From an uncultured Anaerovibrio sp. (GTDB taxonomy: Bacteria; Bacillota; Negativicutes; Selenomonadales; Selenomonadaceae): DNA of 51,902 nt. Location of the stretch: NCBI RefSeq assembly GCF_947302755.1, contig NZ_CAMYWM010000004.1:1-51902 (forward strand), written 5' to 3'. The translations under genes and the position numbers were made by a program. Positions 1-7,565 of the stretch are shown piece by piece; positions within the stretch are counted from its first letter, which is position 1; every line of letters starts with the position of its first letter. The notes beneath the pieces are model-generated. The model had not been told where the DNA came from, made no database searches, and saw only the letters and a list, made by a program, of their open reading frames with translations.

Positions 1-36
1 CAACTAAATTCAGATGGAGTTAAAACTCCACCTGAA
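1..36. repeat. Dispersed hairpin element, copy 1
   Basis: A near-perfect inverted repeat (positions 9-36) with arms reading TTCAGATGGAGT and ACTCCACCTGAA around a short A/T loop. A very similar palindrome is present at 7520-7552, and related single arms or degraded copies lie near 5980, 9190, 34379 and 35607. It is intergenic and has no T-run, so I read it as a dispersed repeat and not a terminator. The window edge may cut it. Confidence 0.55.
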
Positions 37-96
37 TAAGTTATCATTTTATTGCCGGTTCTTTGGGCATAAAGCCTGTTTTGGGGGAATTTTATT

Positions 97-1374
97 ATGT
101 ATTTTGTAAAGGCTAAGGGTATATACCAGCCATTGGCAGGTGTAGTGCTGCTTTTGGCTAGCTTTCTTATGTTTTGGTCCATGTCAGAGGCTCAGGCGGC
201 TTCCTTTGCCCAGCGGATTGCTGATTTGGCGGAAATTCAGGCTATAAGAGTCAGCTCTGATGCGGATAAATCCCGGATAGTATTGGATACCACCAAGGAG
301 GTTACCTTTAAGACCAGTGTGCTCAGTAATCCTGAGCGGGTGGTGGTGGATATCCAGGGGGCTTGGATCAGCTCCGACATGAATAAGACCATCAATATGG
401 GCAGTCCCTTTGTTAAAACGGTTCGGATGGCCCAGTACGACCCCAATACGGTGCGGGTGGTTATTGAAAGCAGCATGAATGAATATAACCGCAGCTTCTT
501 TACCCTGGATGGTGGTGCAACAGGCCATCGTCTGGTACTGGATTTTGGCAATGTGGGAGGGAGCTCCGCCGGAGCCGCCATTGATTTTGGGCGCAGTGAC
601 TCCACCCCTGAGGAGGAGCCTGACTCCAGTTCTGAGGAGGAGCCTAACTCCAGCCCTGAGGAGGAGCCGTTACCCCAGTCTGGCAGCGATAAACAGACTG
701 GTCCCAAAATTATCTACCCGGATAGTGACAAAAGTAATACCGGCAGTGATAAGGAAAAGGTGGCCAGTCCGGTGACCGAGCCGGTATTTACCACCGGTAT
801 TGCCAATAAAAAAATTGCCATTGATGCCGGTCATGGCGGTTGCGACACTGGGGCTATTGGTCCCACCGGCGTTACCGAAAAAAGTATAACCCTGCGTATA
901 GCCCAGGAGCTGCAGCGTCGGCTGGTGGCTGAGGGGGCCGAGGTTATTATGACCCGTACCAGGGATACTGAGGTATCAAAAAAGAAGGCTAATGCAACGG
1001 ATATTGAGGAGCTTCAGGCCCGTTGTGATGTGGCCAACAATAGTGGGGCAGACATATTTATTTCCATACACATGGACTCCTTTACCAGCAGCAGTCCAAG
1101 TGGCACTACCGGTTACTATTATGGGGGCGGCAGCAAGACCTCCATTCGCCTGGCCAAGTGCGTGTCGGATGCTGTGGTATCCTCCCTGTCAACGGGACAT
1201 CGAGGGGTGAAGAGCTGTAATTTCTACGTGGTAAAGCATACTTCTATGCCGGCAATTCTCCTGGAGACAGCGTTTATTTCCAATGAGCGGGAGGAGCGGC
1301 TGTTAAATTCTGAAGCGGGCATCAAGAAAGCAGCTGCGGGTATTTTAAATGGATTAAAAAATTTCTTTGAATAA
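97..1374 (+). CDS. N-acetylmuramoyl-L-alanine amidase, AMIN + Amidase_3
   Basis: A secreted zinc amidase that cleaves the bond between N-acetylmuramic acid and the L-Ala of peptidoglycan peptides, so it acts in the cell wall or periplasm. Residues 1-35 form a signal peptide ending in AQAA. Residues about 45-150 look like an AMIN targeting domain, followed by a Ser/Glu/Pro linker with three EEEP repeats (about 168-192). The Amidase_3 domain runs from about 238 to the end, with zinc ligands H246 (DAGHGG), E261 and H325 (SIHMDS) and the catalytic glutamate E390 (LLETAF). AMIN plus Amidase_3 resembles AmiC-type cell-division amidases of diderm bacteria. The ATG follows a GGGGGA ribosome site. The linker repeat is low-complexity and may vary in length between strains. 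Confidence 0.9.
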   Translation: MYFVKAKGIYQPLAGVVLLLASFLMFWSMSEAQAASFAQRIADLAEIQAIRVSSDADKSRIVLDTTKEVTFKTSVLSNPERVVVDIQGAWISSDMNKTINMGSPFVKTVRMAQYDPNTVRVVIESSMNEYNRSFFTLDGGATGHRLVLDFGNVGGSSAGAAIDFGRSDSTPEEEPDSSSEEEPNSSPEEEPLPQSGSDKQTGPKIIYPDSDKSNTGSDKEKVASPVTEPVFTTGIANKKIAIDAGHGGCDTGAIGPTGVTEKSITLRIAQELQRRLVAEGAEVIMTRTRDTEVSKKKANATDIEELQARCDVANNSGADIFISIHMDSFTSSSPSGTTGYYYGGGSKTSIRLAKCVSDAVVSSLSTGHRGVKSCNFYVVKHTSMPAILLETAFISNEREERLLNSEAGIKKAAAGILNGLKNFFE

Positions 1375-1415
1375 ATAGGGAATGTTTAATGTAGCAATTG
1401 TGAGGTTGAGTAATT

Positions 1416-2621
1416 TTGGCTGAAAAAGAATTAAATGTGGAAGCAGATGAACAGGAATTTATTTTTTCTGATGAGCAGTTCAATCAGGTAATAGCAGAGC
1501 AAAAGGCCGAACGGATGAAGAGCCTGCGCCGTCATAAGCTTCCGGCAAGGCTTACCCTGGAGGAGGCCCTTACGGCCCTGACCAAGACGGAGCTGGAGGA
1601 TATCCAATATAATCTAAATCTTCCGGTGGCAAACAATATTAATCGGGTGAAAAAGGCGGAGATGGTTGAGGCAATATTGCCTGAGGTAGTTAAATTTGCC
1701 CAACGGTGGTTTGTCAGTGCCTTTGAGGATCAGAAGGATATATTTGATTATGTATGCCAGCATGAGGGACAGGTCAGGGACCTGCAGCTGGAGGATGGAC
1801 GCCTGGATTATCTCCGGGGGATAGGCATTATGTATTGTGGCCTGTCTGATGGCCAGTTGGTTTGGTATATGCCCAAGGAAATTCAGGAGGAGTACGGCAA
1901 GATTAACAATGGAGCCTTTCAGCAGGCCACCGCCCTGAATACGGAGGTCATTCGTCTGGCTTCCGGCCTGGTGTTCTATTATGGCGTCATGGATTATGAT
2001 CAGCTATATGCCAAGGTGTGCGACTATATTGATGATGATTTGGAATTTGCCGATTTTATCGGCATAATTCTCAATGGCGGCTGCTGGTATGATAATATTC
2101 AGGCCGGCAAGCATGACCTGATGTACGCTGAACTGATAAATGTGGAGGCCCTTCAGGGGGAGCAGCTGAGGAATACCTCTGTTGATTACGCCGATTTGCC
2201 CTATAATAAGGTATGGGATGCCGGTCAGGAGGCCTATATTGAGTCTACCGATGAATACCGGGCCCTGGCCCAGTTCTTGATGAACAAGTGTAAGCTGGAT
2301 GTGCTCCAGGCGGCGGAGGCCGTTCGCTCCATTAATATCATTATTCAGAATGGATATGGTATGAAGGAGATAGTCGGCTTTTTGAAGGAGCAGAAGCTGG
2401 TCCTGCCCAAGGAGGAAGAGACCCAGGAGCTTTATGAGCTAATCGGCCGTTATGACAGTACACTGCCTAAGTGGGTCTTAAAGGGTCATACCCAGGTGGA
2501 GCTGGCCAATATGCCTCATGGCTCCGTGGTTCGGGTGGGAAAAAAGATTGGCCGCAATGATCCATGTCCTTGTGGCAGTGGCAAAAAGTATAAAAATTGC
2601 TGTATCGATAAGAATTACTAA
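1416..2621 (+). CDS. SEC-C motif protein, function unknown
   Basis: The 401-residue protein ends in a SEC-C zinc motif, C384-x-C386-x8-C395-C396, preceded by the usual [15 protein letters not shown] signature. Residues about 45-80 (LTLEEAL...AEMVEAIL) resemble the small helical Rho-N/SAP-like fold. The middle is acidic and rich in aromatic residues and I recognise no catalytic motif. SEC-C motifs bind zinc and occur at the end of SecA and in many unrelated proteins; this is not SecA because there is no helicase core. The start is TTG 1416, about 6 bases after a GAGGTTGAG ribosome site. It follows the amidase by 41 bases and may be co-transcribed. No specific function can be given. Confidence 0.75.
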   Translation: MAEKELNVEADEQEFIFSDEQFNQVIAEQKAERMKSLRRHKLPARLTLEEALTALTKTELEDIQYNLNLPVANNINRVKKAEMVEAILPEVVKFAQRWFVSAFEDQKDIFDYVCQHEGQVRDLQLEDGRLDYLRGIGIMYCGLSDGQLVWYMPKEIQEEYGKINNGAFQQATALNTEVIRLASGLVFYYGVMDYDQLYAKVCDYIDDDLEFADFIGIILNGGCWYDNIQAGKHDLMYAELINVEALQGEQLRNTSVDYADLPYNKVWDAGQEAYIESTDEYRALAQFLMNKCKLDVLQAAEAVRSINIIIQNGYGMKEIVGFLKEQKLVLPKEEETQELYELIGRYDSTLPKWVLKGHTQVELANMPHGSVVRVGKKIGRNDPCPCGSGKKYKNCCIDKNY

Positions 2622-2638
2622 AAAAATTCAAAAAAAGC

Positions 2639-2667
2639 TTGCTTTTTTATCTTATATGCAGTATTAT
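2639..2667 (+). promoter_or_regulatory. Promoter of the tRNA cluster
   Basis: TTGCTT and TATTAT are separated by exactly 17 bases, and the predicted start lies about 20 bases upstream of tRNA-Asn. The -35 box overlaps the A/T-rich end of the SEC-C gene's trailer. Confidence 0.55.
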
Positions 2668-2695
2668 ATCTCTTGTCGACGTCACCGACACAAAT

Positions 2696-2771
2696 TCCTC
2701 GATAGTTCAGTCGGTAGAACGACGGACTGTTAATCCGTATGTCGCAGGTTCGAGTCCTGCTCGAGGAGCCA
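2696..2771 (+). tRNA. tRNA-Asn (GTT)
   Basis: Acceptor arms TCCTCGA/TCGAGGA pair fully. The anticodon loop at 2727-2733 carries GTT (2729-2731), the T-loop reads GGTTCGAGTCC, and an encoded CCA closes the gene. First of a cluster of three. Confidence 0.95.
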
Positions 2772-2772
2772 T

Positions 2773-2847
2773 GGCGCGTTGGTCAAGTGGTTAAGACACC
2801 GCCCTTTCACGGCGGCTTCACGGGTTCGAATCCCGTACGCGTCACCA
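2773..2847 (+). tRNA. tRNA-Glu (TTC)
   Basis: Acceptor arms GGCGCGT/ACGCGTC pair with one G-T. The anticodon stem CCGCC/GGCGG encloses the loop CTTTCAC, giving anticodon TTC (2806-2808). CCA is encoded. It starts two bases after tRNA-Asn ends, so the two are surely processed from one transcript. Confidence 0.95.
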
Positions 2848-2859
2848 CTAAAAAAACAG

Positions 2860-2883
2860 AGGGGATTTTTTGGTCCCCTTTTA
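2860..2883 (+). terminator. Terminator-like hairpin inside the tRNA cluster
   Basis: AGGGGA and TCCCCT pair around an eight-base loop and are followed by TTT. It sits between tRNA-Glu and tRNA-Val with only about four bases left before tRNA-Val, too little room for a separate promoter, so tRNA-Val should depend on read-through. Confidence 0.55.
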
Positions 2884-2886
2884 TAT

Positions 2887-2962
2887 GGGCGCTTAGCTCA
2901 GCTGGGAGAGCGTCTGCCTTACAAGCAGAATGTCAGCGGTTCGATCCCGTTAGCGCCCACCA
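2887..2962 (+). tRNA. tRNA-Val (TAC)
   Basis: Acceptor arms GGGCGCT/AGCGCCC pair fully, the anticodon stem TCTGC/GCAGA encloses CTTACAA with anticodon TAC, the T-loop is GGTTCGATCC, and CCA is encoded. Confidence 0.95.
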
Positions 2963-2973
2963 TTGATTATCAG

Positions 2974-2997
2974 AGACTGTCTTAGGACAGTCTTTTT
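2974..2997 (+). terminator. Terminator after tRNA-Val
   Basis: Stem GACTGTC/GACAGTC with a four-base loop followed by TTTTT; it ends the tRNA transcript ahead of niaR. Confidence 0.8.
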
Positions 2998-3060
2998 GTA
3001 TTATGCAGGTTCTTGCATTTTTTCTATACCTTTACTAAAATTAAGTCAGGAGGGGTAAGG

Positions 3061-3582
3061 ATGGATACGCAGGAAAGACGGGAATTGCTGCTGCATACCT
3101 TAAAGCAGGCCCAGGGCCCTCTTACAGGAGGCTTTTTATCAGGAAAATTTAATGTCAGCCGTCAGATCATCGTGGGGGATATCAGCGTCCTTCGGGCTGG
3201 CGGGGCAATAATATACGCTACGCCCCGGGGCTATGTTATGCCGGAAAATGGGGAGGTTCATGGTATAGTGGGGATTATTGCCTGTAAGCATGGCCCTGAG
3301 CAAATGCGCCGTGAGCTGGAAATAATCGTTGATAATGGCGGATATGTGCGGGATGTGATTGTGGAGCATCCTCTTTATGGTGAAATACGGGCTGATTTGA
3401 TGCTTAGAAACCGGCATGATGTGGAGGTTTTTGATAATCGCATGAAGGAATGTGCGGGGATGCCCTTGTCCATAGTGACCCAGGGGGTGCATCTCCATAC
3501 TATCGAGGCACCGGATCAGGAAACCCTGGAGCGGATAAAAAGGCAGCTGCGTCAGGAAAATATCTGTGCCAACAAGGCATGA
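3061..3582 (+). CDS. niaR: NiaR-type transcriptional repressor (HTH + 3H domain)
   Basis: A niacin-responsive repressor (YrxA/NiaR family) that in Firmicutes senses nicotinic acid and represses NAD synthesis or niacin uptake genes. Residues 1-60 form an HTH_11 winged helix; residues about 70-170 form a 3H domain. The candidate metal site is H77, E85, H144 and H146, which match in number and spacing the metal ligands I remember for the Thermotoga NiaR structure. Length (173 residues) is typical. I chose ATG 3061 because AGGAGGGG lies 5-10 bases upstream; the open frame extends 48 bases further 5' without a good ribosome site. No niacin genes are in the window, so its targets lie elsewhere. Confidence 0.9.
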   Translation: MDTQERRELLLHTLKQAQGPLTGGFLSGKFNVSRQIIVGDISVLRAGGAIIYATPRGYVMPENGEVHGIVGIIACKHGPEQMRRELEIIVDNGGYVRDVIVEHPLYGEIRADLMLRNRHDVEVFDNRMKECAGMPLSIVTQGVHLHTIEAPDQETLERIKRQLRQENICANKA

Positions 3583-3664
3583 GAAGTTGGCTTGGGGCGG
3601 CCTTTCAGCTAATAATCAGATGGAAATACTACAATTAAGGTATTGCTTTAGGTGACAAAGTATA

Positions 3665-3768
3665 ACGGGCAGGTGTTGATCCCATAGGGGATGCGGGGAA
3701 AGGGTATTCATTTTATGGCTGTAACCGTGGCGAAAGCCAATTTCCAATGGCTTCAATGCTTGTCCCGT
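3665..3768 (+). other. Possible structured leader RNA upstream of the nfeD-floA genes
   Basis: The roughly 220-base gap between niaR and the NfeD-like gene can fold. Closing arms are ACGGGCA (3665-3671) and TGTCCCGT (3761-3768). Inside are GATCCC/GGGGAT (3678-3692) and AAGCCA/TGGCTT (3734-3753). It does not match any riboswitch consensus I know. Only the pairing is observed; function is open. Confidence 0.3.
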
Positions 3769-3801
3769 ATATTTTAATTGGACCAGGTAGGGGGGAGTAC
3801 A

Positions 3802-4056
3802 ATGTCCTTCTTCAGTGATTTATGGCACAGCTTTGTGCTGAAGGATCAGACCACAACCGAAAAGGGCTATGTCAGTGCCGTTGAACAGCCGGAGCTGGTG
3901 GGCTGCACAGGCATTGTATCCCGGGAGCTTAGACCGGCCGGTACGGTTATTATTAACGGTGAACCGGTGGATGTGGTTTCTGAGGGGGATTATATCCCCA
4001 AGGGCCGGGAGGTCAGGGTTATTTCGGTTAATGGCAACCGTGTGGTTGTAAGATAA
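3802..4056 (+). CDS. Small NfeD-like OB-fold protein
   Basis: An 84-residue protein whose C-terminal 50 residues ([20 protein letters not shown]... to the end) match the soluble OB-fold domain of NfeD proteins. Full-length NfeD has membrane helices and a serine protease; here both are missing, so this is the short NfeD1b-type partner that usually travels with flotillins. Its neighbour 23 bases downstream is floA, which supports a role in flotillin-associated membrane organisation. ATG 3802 is preferred over the in-frame TTG 3778 because a GGGGGGAG ribosome site sits directly upstream. Confidence 0.75.
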   Translation: MSFFSDLWHSFVLKDQTTTEKGYVSAVEQPELVGCTGIVSRELRPAGTVIINGEPVDVVSEGDYIPKGREVRVISVNGNRVVVR

Positions 4057-4079
4057 GCTATTTTGAAAGGGTGTATGTT

Positions 4080-5090
4080 ATGGACGAATTGTTGGATTTG
4101 TTGCTGGATTTTAGTGGTTTGTGGGTTTTCCTGGCCGTTATTTTCCTCTTTGTGTTTTTGCATTTTGTTCCTTTGCGGCTGTGGATTGCCGCCAAGGCCG
4201 CCAATGTATCGGTGGGCATTTTTACCCTGGTGGGTATGCGCCTGCGTCAGGTTATTCCCTCCCGTATCGTATATCCCCTGATAAAAGCCAATAAGGCTGG
4301 CCTCAGTGTGGAGGTTAACCAGCTTGAGGCTCATTTTCTGGCAGGCGGTAACGTGGATAAGGTGGTAGATGCCCTTATTGCCGCCCACAGAGCCCAGATA
4401 CCACTTCCCTTTGAGCGGTCTGCCGCCATTGATTTGGCCGGTCGTGACGTACTGGAAGCGGTACAGATGAGCGTAAATCCAAAGGTTATCGAGACCCCTG
4501 TGGTTTCTGCTGTGGCAAAAAATGGTATCGAGCTGCGGATTAAGGCCAGAGTTACGGTGCGGGCCAATATTGACCGCTTGGTGGGTGGTGCCGGTGAGCC
4601 TACCATCATTGCCCGGGTAGGTGAAGGTATCGTCACCACCGTAGGCTCCTCGGTGAGCCATACCGATGTGCTGGCCAACCCGGATGATATTTCCAAGACA
4701 GTGTTGGGTAAGGGACTGGATGCCGGTACTGCCTTTGAAATTCTCTCCATTGATATTGCTGATGTGGATGTGGGCAGAAATATTGGTGCCGAGCTCCTGA
4801 CTGATCAGGCAGAGGCTGATAAGCGGATTGCCCAGGCCAAGGCCGAGGAGCGCCGGGCCATGGCCGTAGCCAAGGAGCAGGAAATGAAGGCCTATACCCA
4901 GGAAATGGAGGCCAAGGTGGTGGAAGCCCAGGCTGAGGTGCCTCATGCTATGGCTGAAGCCTTGAAAAACGGTAATTTAGGCGTAATGGATTATTATAAC
5001 CTGAATAATGTAAAGGCCGATACGGATATGCGGGACAGCATCAGCCGCAGTGCCGATGGCAGTCCCCTGACTCCACCGCCTATCAAGTAA
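4080..5090 (+). CDS. floA: Flotillin-like protein FloA
   Basis: A 336-residue SPFH-domain protein of the bacterial FloA (YqfA, UPF0365) family, which forms membrane assemblies that organise functional microdomains. An N-terminal membrane segment (about residues 10-35) is followed by the SPFH/PHB domain and an Ala/Glu-rich helix (about 240-300, with [18 protein letters not shown]) typical of flotillin coiled coils, then a short Pro-rich tail. The ATG at 4080 has GAAAGGG eight bases upstream; the GTG at 4071 overlaps the ribosome site and is unlikely. The gene lies between the NfeD-like gene and a small Pro-rich membrane protein, with short gaps, so the three probably form one operon. Confidence 0.9.
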   Translation: MDELLDLLLDFSGLWVFLAVIFLFVFLHFVPLRLWIAAKAANVSVGIFTLVGMRLRQVIPSRIVYPLIKANKAGLSVEVNQLEAHFLAGGNVDKVVDALIAAHRAQIPLPFERSAAIDLAGRDVLEAVQMSVNPKVIETPVVSAVAKNGIELRIKARVTVRANIDRLVGGAGEPTIIARVGEGIVTTVGSSVSHTDVLANPDDISKTVLGKGLDAGTAFEILSIDIADVDVGRNIGAELLTDQAEADKRIAQAKAEERRAMAVAKEQEMKAYTQEMEAKVVEAQAEVPHAMAEALKNGNLGVMDYYNLNNVKADTDMRDSISRSADGSPLTPPPIK

Positions 5091-5105
5091 AGCAGGTGAA
5101 CAGCT

Positions 5106-5474
5106 ATGGATTATGTTATTCCAGTAGTGGTATTTGCCCTGATGGTTATATTTGGCAATGTGCTGGATAAGAAGAAGCCGCCGGCCCAGCCTATTCCCAA
5201 GGACTGGATACCACCGGATATAGGACGTGGTCCGGAGCCGCCACCACCCCAGCACAGACCCCATCATCCCAGTGAGTATGATCAGGTTCACAATCCCTAT
5301 CAGGAGTACCTGCTGCGTCACACGGATGATTATGAGGAAAAGCATGAGGAGCCGCCCCAGGATCCCTCCTATTCCACGGAGCGAATAAAAAAGCCTATGA
5401 GCGGACTGGCTCAGGCAGTTATCTGGTCGGAGATACTGGGTAAGCCCAAGGCCAGACGCAACAGACTGAGGTAA
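5106..5474 (+). CDS. Small Pro-rich membrane-anchored protein, unknown function
   Basis: A 122-residue protein with one N-terminal membrane helix (about residues 2-20, YVIPVVVFALMVIFGNVL) followed by a polar, Pro/His/Asp/Glu-rich stretch (PPAQPIPKDWIPPDIG, EPPPPQHRPHHPS) and a C-terminal helix ending in basic residues (KARRNRLR). No known domain. An AGGTG ribosome site precedes ATG 5106, 15 bases after floA stops, and a terminator follows, so it is the last gene of the nfeD-floA unit. By position it could be a flotillin-associated partner; that is inference from context only. Confidence 0.6.
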   Translation: MDYVIPVVVFALMVIFGNVLDKKKPPAQPIPKDWIPPDIGRGPEPPPPQHRPHHPSEYDQVHNPYQEYLLRHTDDYEEKHEEPPQDPSYSTERIKKPMSGLAQAVIWSEILGKPKARRNRLR

Positions 5475-5492
5475 ATAATGGTAAAATAAAAG

Positions 5493-5521
5493 CGGGACTG
5501 CAAATGCAGTCCCGTATTTTG
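5493..5521. terminator. Bidirectional terminator
   Basis: CGGGACTGC and GCAGTCCCG form a perfect 9-bp stem with an AAAT loop. There are T-rich runs on both strands, so it serves the Pro-rich protein gene on the plus strand and gtrA on the minus strand. Confidence 0.85.
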
Positions 5522-5529
5522 GCCCGTTT

Positions 5530-5931
5530 TTATTTTTTGCCAAAGGCGAATATCTTTACCAAAAGAAAAGTTACCGGAATACCTAAAATTGCTGCAATCA
5601 GGTAGCTTACTATTGGCGGATACCCCAGCCAGTTGTAGAATATAATAACAATAATATTTTGAATGATATAGTTTGGAATATATGATACAAAGAATTTTAT
5701 GAAGCGGCTCACAGATAATGTGTCGTGGAATACAAAGCGGCTGTTCATCCAGCAGGCACAGAGATTGGCCAGAATGTAGCCTATGTTGAAGGTGAGATTG
5801 GCGTCTGCTATGAAAAAGGAGCAGAGCCAGGCCATAAAGGTACAGTTAAAGGTGTTGATACAGCCAATAACCAAAAACAGGAAGAATTCCCTGGTAAGAA
5901 AGTGGTGCTTTGTTTTTTCAATTAAATTCAT
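5530..5931 (-). CDS. GtrA-like membrane protein
   Basis: A 133-residue protein with four predicted membrane helices (about residues 16-38, 44-66, 77-98, 106-128), the pattern of the GtrA/DPMS family. These proteins are thought to move polyprenyl-linked sugars across the inner membrane for modification of O-antigen, teichoic acid or other envelope glycans. The divergently transcribed GT2 glycosyltransferase 207 bases away is the natural enzyme partner (GtrB-like). The ATG at 5931 has AAGGGGT upstream on the minus strand. Aromatic and cysteine-rich helix 2 is ordinary for the family. Confidence 0.85.
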   Translation of the reverse strand: MNLIEKTKHHFLTREFFLFLVIGCINTFNCTFMAWLCSFFIADANLTFNIGYILANLCACWMNSRFVFHDTLSVSRFIKFFVSYIPNYIIQNIIVIIFYNWLGYPPIVSYLIAAILGIPVTFLLVKIFAFGKK

Positions 5932-5979
5932 TAATAGACCCCTTTGGTTTTTAATATTGATAAGCTTCTGCTCAGTGAA

Positions 5980-6043
5980 TTCAGCTGGGTGAAGCCTGTT
6001 ACATCGCGCTGCGGCGGAATACCGGTCCTTTGGGTAAAGGGCT
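5980..6043. repeat. Possible degraded copy of the dispersed hairpin element
   Basis: This stretch contains ATTCAGCTGGGTGAAGCC and, further on, CCGGTCCTTTGGGTAAAGG. The first window-edge copy shows ATTCAGATGG followed about 35 bases later by CCGGTTCTTTGGGC, in the same order. It lies in the divergent gtrA/GT2 promoter region. Confidence 0.35.
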
Positions 6044-6138
6044 GGCCGGAGGATTTTGCCTGTGGCAAAAATTGAATAATGGCGTTATAATATTAAGGTA
6101 TTTTCGAGCAGTTTAATAAAAGAAGAAAAGAGATAACC

Positions 6139-7083
6139 ATGAAGATTATATCAGTTGTTGTACCGGTATACAATGAAGAAGATAATATCGAGCATTTTTA
6201 CAGGTCCATTGCTGAGGTGTTTGACAAGCTGGACTACGATTTTGAGCTAAATTTTGTGGATGACGGCTCCAAGGACCATAGCCGGGAAATTCTCCGGGAG
6301 CTGGAAAAAAAGGATCAGAGGGTTCAGTCGATTTTTTTGGCAAAAAATTCCGGCCATCAGCTGGCATTGACCTGTGGGCTGGACCATGCCGACGGAGATG
6401 CGGTTATCATGATGGATGGCGATATGCAGCATCCGCCGGAGCTTATTCCCACCCTTATTGCCAAGTGGGAGGAAGGCTATGATGTGGTTCATACCATCCG
6501 CAAGAGCACGGAAGGCGTTTCGGTCTTAAAAAAGCTTACCTCTGCATATTATTATAAGGTCTTAAATACCATTTCCACCGTTCATATTCAGGAGGGAGGG
6601 GCTGATTTCCGCCTGATGGATCAGAAGGTGGTCAAGGCCTTTCGGCGGTATCGGGAGCATGCCCGGTTTATTCGGGGCATGATAGGCTCCATGGGCTTTA
6701 AGCAGACCTACATAGAATTTGTGGCTCCCAAGCGGTTTGCCGGCGTTTCCAAGTTCTCTCCCCGGAAGATGCTTCACCTGGCTGTGGATGGGGTTATGGC
6801 CTTTTCCAGCCTGCCCCTTAGAATGGGCTTGTATATAGGCTTTGGCTGTGGCTTTCTCAGTATTATACTGTTTTTGCATGTATTGGTATCAAAATTTGTG
6901 TTCAATGATGCAGTGGCCGGCTGGGCCACCATTACGGCCTGCATACTGTTCTTCGGCGGCGTGCAGCTCACCGTACTGGGCATTATGGGAGAATATATAT
7001 CCCGTATTTACGAGGAAGTAAAAAACAGACCCCTGTACCTCATTGGCCGTGACCGACCTAAGGATGAGCCGGAAACCAATTAA
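6139..7083 (+). CDS. GT2 glycosyltransferase, DPM1/GtrB-like
   Basis: A 314-residue family 2 glycosyltransferase that probably transfers a sugar from a nucleotide donor to polyprenyl phosphate at the inner face of the membrane. N-terminal motifs are VVPVYNEEDNI (residues 5-15), FVDDGSKDHS and the metal/nucleotide DxD-type MDGDMQHPPE (about 91-100). The C-terminus carries two membrane helices (about 228-250 and 262-284), as in GtrB and DPMS enzymes. It is divergent from gtrA, its likely functional partner. The ribosome site (AAAAGAG) is modest. The sugar and the final glycan cannot be read from sequence. Confidence 0.88.
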   Translation: MKIISVVVPVYNEEDNIEHFYRSIAEVFDKLDYDFELNFVDDGSKDHSREILRELEKKDQRVQSIFLAKNSGHQLALTCGLDHADGDAVIMMDGDMQHPPELIPTLIAKWEEGYDVVHTIRKSTEGVSVLKKLTSAYYYKVLNTISTVHIQEGGADFRLMDQKVVKAFRRYREHARFIRGMIGSMGFKQTYIEFVAPKRFAGVSKFSPRKMLHLAVDGVMAFSSLPLRMGLYIGFGCGFLSIILFLHVLVSKFVFNDAVAGWATITACILFFGGVQLTVLGIMGEYISRIYEEVKNRPLYLIGRDRPKDEPETN

Positions 7084-7133
7084 ATATTATTATGCTATGA
7101 TGTGGGGGAGTCCCCTGTAGCACGTCACACGTC

Positions 7134-7262
7134 GCTAAAGTTTTTCTTGTCTTTAACAATAGCGAAAAAAAATCATAACTCGCTGCTAATTACAGATCAA
7201 AAAATTGTTTTAGCACCGGAACCGAGCGAAAGACAACAGTTTCTGCCAAGTTTTTGCTTTAG
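7134..7262. repeat. Diverged copy of the long palindromic element of 37649-37849
   Basis: The segment 7134-7195 reads CGCTAAAG, TTTTTCTTG, then AAAATCATAACTCGCT and TTACAG. The reverse complement of about 37755-37818 gives the same blocks in the same order with similar spacing. The other arm (7220-7262, AAAGACAAC and CAAGTTTTTGCTTTAG) partly pairs with the first. I see no coding capacity. Confidence 0.5.
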
Positions 7263-7275
7263 TATTGTTATTATG

Positions 7276-7321
7276 CACTAGAAAAGGGATTACCCATCCA
7301 CGGGTAATCCCTTTCCTAGTG
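7276..7321. terminator. 46-bp palindrome, likely terminator of the GT2 gene
   Basis: Arms CACTAG-A-AAAGGGATTACCC and GGGTAATCCCTTT-C-CTAGTG pair almost perfectly over about 20 bp with a six-base loop. The following TGTGTGTATTATATTT is only moderately T-rich, so it may equally be a stand-alone palindromic repeat. Confidence 0.5.
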
Positions 7322-7449
7322 TGTGTGTATTATATTTAGGAGAGTTACGCTTTTTTCAAAGCTTGAATATAATATAACATAATTGAAAATGATTTTCAAT
7401 ACCTAAATGAGAAAAATTTTCATTTTTTTATAGAAATAAAAAAACAGGC

Positions 7450-7494
7450 TGGCACAAAGGGTAAATCCCTTGGTGTCAGCCTTTATTTTTTCCC
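7450..7494. terminator. Bidirectional terminator between the GT2 gene and putP
   Basis: AGGCTG-G-CAC and GTG-T-CAGCCT with an inner GGG/CCC pair form a hairpin. It is followed by TTATTTTTT on the plus strand and by a seven-T run on the minus strand, which fits convergent transcription. Confidence 0.8.
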
Positions 7495-7497
7495 GAT

Positions 7498-7552
7498 GTT
7501 AACGGGTGAAATGGGACAATCATCAGGTGGAGCTTAAAGCTTCACCTGATGA
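7498..7552. repeat. Dispersed hairpin element, copy 2
   Basis: GTTAACGGG (7498-7506) is followed by the palindrome 7520-7552 with arms TCATCAGGTGGAGCT and AGCTTCACCTGATGA. It resembles the copy at 1-36 and shares GTTAACGGG with the region at 9168. It sits between the putP stop and its terminator. Confidence 0.55.
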
Positions 7553-7565
7553 AGCCTCCACCTTA

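Larger units (their letters stand above)
7084..7565. other. Repeat-rich intergenic stretch between the GT2 gene and putP
   Basis: About 480 bases without a credible gene. It holds, in order, a diverged copy of the long palindromic element found at 37649-37849 (7134-7262), a 46-bp palindrome (7276-7321), an A/T-rich segment, a bidirectional terminator (7450-7494) and a copy of the dispersed hairpin element (7498-7552). Each is listed separately. Confidence 0.6.

Noticed and set aside
1416-2621. SEC-C protein as a SecA fragment
   Set aside because: Only the zinc motif is shared; there is no DEAD-like helicase core or preprotein cross-linking domain.
3778-3801. TTG start for the NfeD-like gene
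   Set aside because: The GGGGGGAG ribosome site lies inside this extension, eight bases before ATG 3802.
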